From assembly GCA_023422095.1 (NCBI GenBank), contig JAEZSD010000011.1:1-24133 (forward strand): a stretch of 24,133 nt of DNA, written 5' to 3'. Below, piece by piece: positions 23,145-24,133 of this stretch (positions are counted from its first letter, which is position 1; each line of letters opens with the position of its first letter). Below the pieces are notes generated by a model. That model worked only from the letters and a program-made list of their open reading frames with translations, ran no database searches and had not been told where the DNA came from. Origin of the DNA: Bacillota bacterium. Its GTDB lineage: Bacteria; Bacillota_I; Bacilli_A; RFN20; CAG-826. A program made the position numbers and the translations under genes.

Positions 23145-23770
23145 CCCTATCTTCAAAGCAATTTATCAAGAATGGAATTCCATATTTCTGGCCACTTTTT
23201 GTGGTAATTCCTCTTGTTGGTTCGTTTTTGATCACTTATACGATGAATCTGATTCACTTACCAAAAAACTATGAAAAAATTGAGATTTTTGTGGCCTCTA
23301 GTGATGTTAATTCCAATGGACTAGCGAGTAATATCGAAACCGTCTTCAAAGAAGAGGGAATGAAAGAAGCGGGAATTGTCACTTCGAATCCCACTGATTC
23401 AACCTTCTATCAGAAACTCAAAGTCATTGGTTATAATTCTAGCGATCTCTTTATTCTTCCGGCTTCAATTATGGAAACTTTAGATTTAACCGAAATTATG
23501 CTCCCTATTTATGACCTTTTTATTACGAATGAATTAGAAGGAGAAAACTATTCCTATTTTGAACAAGATGAAAAACAATATGGAATTGAGATTAAATCTT
23601 CAAGTAGCGATTCCTGGCTTGAAGATTATATCCCCTTTACCGATGAAAATTATTATCTCACTATTAGTGCGACTTCTCTAACCATCAAAAGTTATGGAAC
23701 CCACCCCAACAGCGTCTATGATTTATCGCTTCAAGCGATGCGTTATTTATTAGGAGGCAACAATGGCTAA
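23141..23770 (+). CDS. Membrane-anchored extracytoplasmic protein of unknown function
   Basis: The 209-aa protein has one N-terminal transmembrane helix (about 13-38, rich in Phe, Val, Ile), no lipobox, and an outside domain of about 170 residues. The domain begins YEKIEIFVASSDVNSNGLA and contains SSDLFILPASIMETLDL, a layout that recalls the first lobe of a family 1 solute-binding protein, though much too short for a full one. This resemblance is weak and by eye. It overlaps the upstream gene by four bases and the downstream gene by eight. AGGAG precedes its ATG. With its neighbours it forms a three-gene membrane set at the end of the visible operon, possibly accessory to the sugar importer. 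Confidence 0.75.
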   Translation: MTLSSKQFIKNGIPYFWPLFVVIPLVGSFLITYTMNLIHLPKNYEKIEIFVASSDVNSNGLASNIETVFKEEGMKEAGIVTSNPTDSTFYQKLKVIGYNSSDLFILPASIMETLDLTEIMLPIYDLFITNELEGENYSYFEQDEKQYGIEIKSSSSDSWLEDYIPFTDENYYLTISATSLTIKSYGTHPNSVYDLSLQAMRYLLGGNNG

Positions 23771-24133
23771 AGAAAAAATACCCACTCAAGATTTTGATCC
23801 TTCTTCCTTACCAAGAAGTAGAAAAAAACAGTTCTTTGATTCATTAAAAAATGAATGGAGACTCTTTTTCTCTGTTTCTTTACTCGTCGCAATCTTTATC
23901 TTGCCTTTGTTTTGCGATTATTTAGTCTTTTCTTTCCTGATCAGCGGTGCTTATAACTCGCAGGCCGATAATAGCCAAATATTTTCTTTGGTTTTCTATG
24001 CCGCCTTAATTGCCATCCCTTGCATCATGGTTTTCTATATTGGCTTAGCAGGAGCTTTTAACATCGCAAAAAAATTAGGTTATTCGGAAATGCAAATTAC
24101 CGCCCCAAGTTTTTTCTACGGCATAAAAGAAAC
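23763..24133 (+). CDS. Multi-pass membrane protein, possibly YesL/DUF624-like, cut by window end
   Basis: The ATG at 23763 has AGGAGG five bases upstream and the frame stays open to the window end, giving 123 residues. Two hydrophobic helices are visible, about 33-60 (WRLFFSVSLLVAIFILPLF) and 73-97 (FSLVFYAALIAIPCIMVFYIG). They are followed by GLAGAFNIAKKLGYSEM and FFYGIKE. The order of helix, IP-containing helix, G-L-A-G-x-F-x-I-x-K and then FF-x-G-x-K recalls YesL (DUF624) proteins, which often sit beside LplB/YtcP sugar transporters. The match is by eye and partial. It overlaps the upstream gene by eight bases. The C-terminus is outside the window. Confidence 0.65.
   Translation, partial: MAKEKIPTQDFDPSSLPRSRKKQFFDSLKNEWRLFFSVSLLVAIFILPLFCDYLVFSFLISGAYNSQADNSQIFSLVFYAALIAIPCIMVFYIGLAGAFNIAKKLGYSEMQITAPSFFYGIKE

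Noticed and set aside
1..24133. CRISPR arrays, insertion sequences, phage genes, tRNA or rRNA genes
   Set aside because: No regularly spaced direct repeats beyond the promoter pairs, no transposase or integrase motifs, and no tRNA-like cloverleaf was noticed by eye. Nothing suggests a mobile element.

Overview
The window reads as a chromosomal glycan-utilisation locus of a low-GC, Gram-positive-type bacterium. Surface proteins carry Sec/lipobox signals ending in SSC or similar, Shine-Dalgarno sites are AGGAGG-like, and the sugar transporter is of the LplB/YtcP/lipoprotein type typical of Bacillota. Tryptophan is TGG and TGA is used as a stop (for example at 10670, 16168 and 17685), so the code is standard and not mycoplasmal. 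The style (many SSC lipoproteins, no sorting signals seen) resembles uncultured gut Bacilli or 'Tenericutes', but that assignment is inference.

Layout. Positions 1-549 hold the 3' end of an SGNH/CE2-like esterase that converges on a leftward operon. That operon (6230 down to 535) encodes, in transcription order, a SASA-type esterase lipoprotein, a Nudix hydrolase, a DUF4886-type SGNH hydrolase, a phosphoglucomutase/phosphomannomutase, mannose-6-phosphate isomerase and a ROK sugar kinase. A 265-bp divergent promoter region (6231-6495) follows. A large secreted carbohydrate-binding protein (6496-8421) has its own promoter and terminator. A second promoter (about 8485-8549) starts a long rightward operon running past the window end. 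It encodes a modular carbohydrate-binding lipoprotein, a LacI-family regulator, a GH130 phosphorylase, two ABC permeases, a solute-binding lipoprotein, a clan GH-A-like glycoside hydrolase lipoprotein, an 882-aa modular carbohydrate-binding lipoprotein, a second GH130 enzyme, an SGNH esterase lipoprotein and three membrane proteins, the last cut by the window end.

How the genes fit together (inference from family knowledge). Surface esterases and the glycoside hydrolase would deacetylate and cut a beta-mannan-type polysaccharide held by the carbohydrate-binding proteins. The ABC system would import oligosaccharides, and the GH130 enzymes would phosphorolyse beta-mannosyl bonds to mannose-1-phosphate. 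Phosphomannomutase would convert this to mannose-6-phosphate and ManA would convert that to fructose-6-phosphate, while the ROK kinase would take up released glucose or another hexose. No transporter ATPase is present; systems of this type usually share one encoded elsewhere.

The most striking non-coding signal is a tandem GTTTAC repeat with exact 20-bp spacing, 33-34 bp upstream of a -10-like hexamer, at all three promoters I can identify. It is a candidate activator site tying both divergent operons and the secreted protein into one regulon. One of these promoters appears to drive a leaderless mRNA. A CcpA/LacI-like operator lies just downstream of the predicted start of the main operon.
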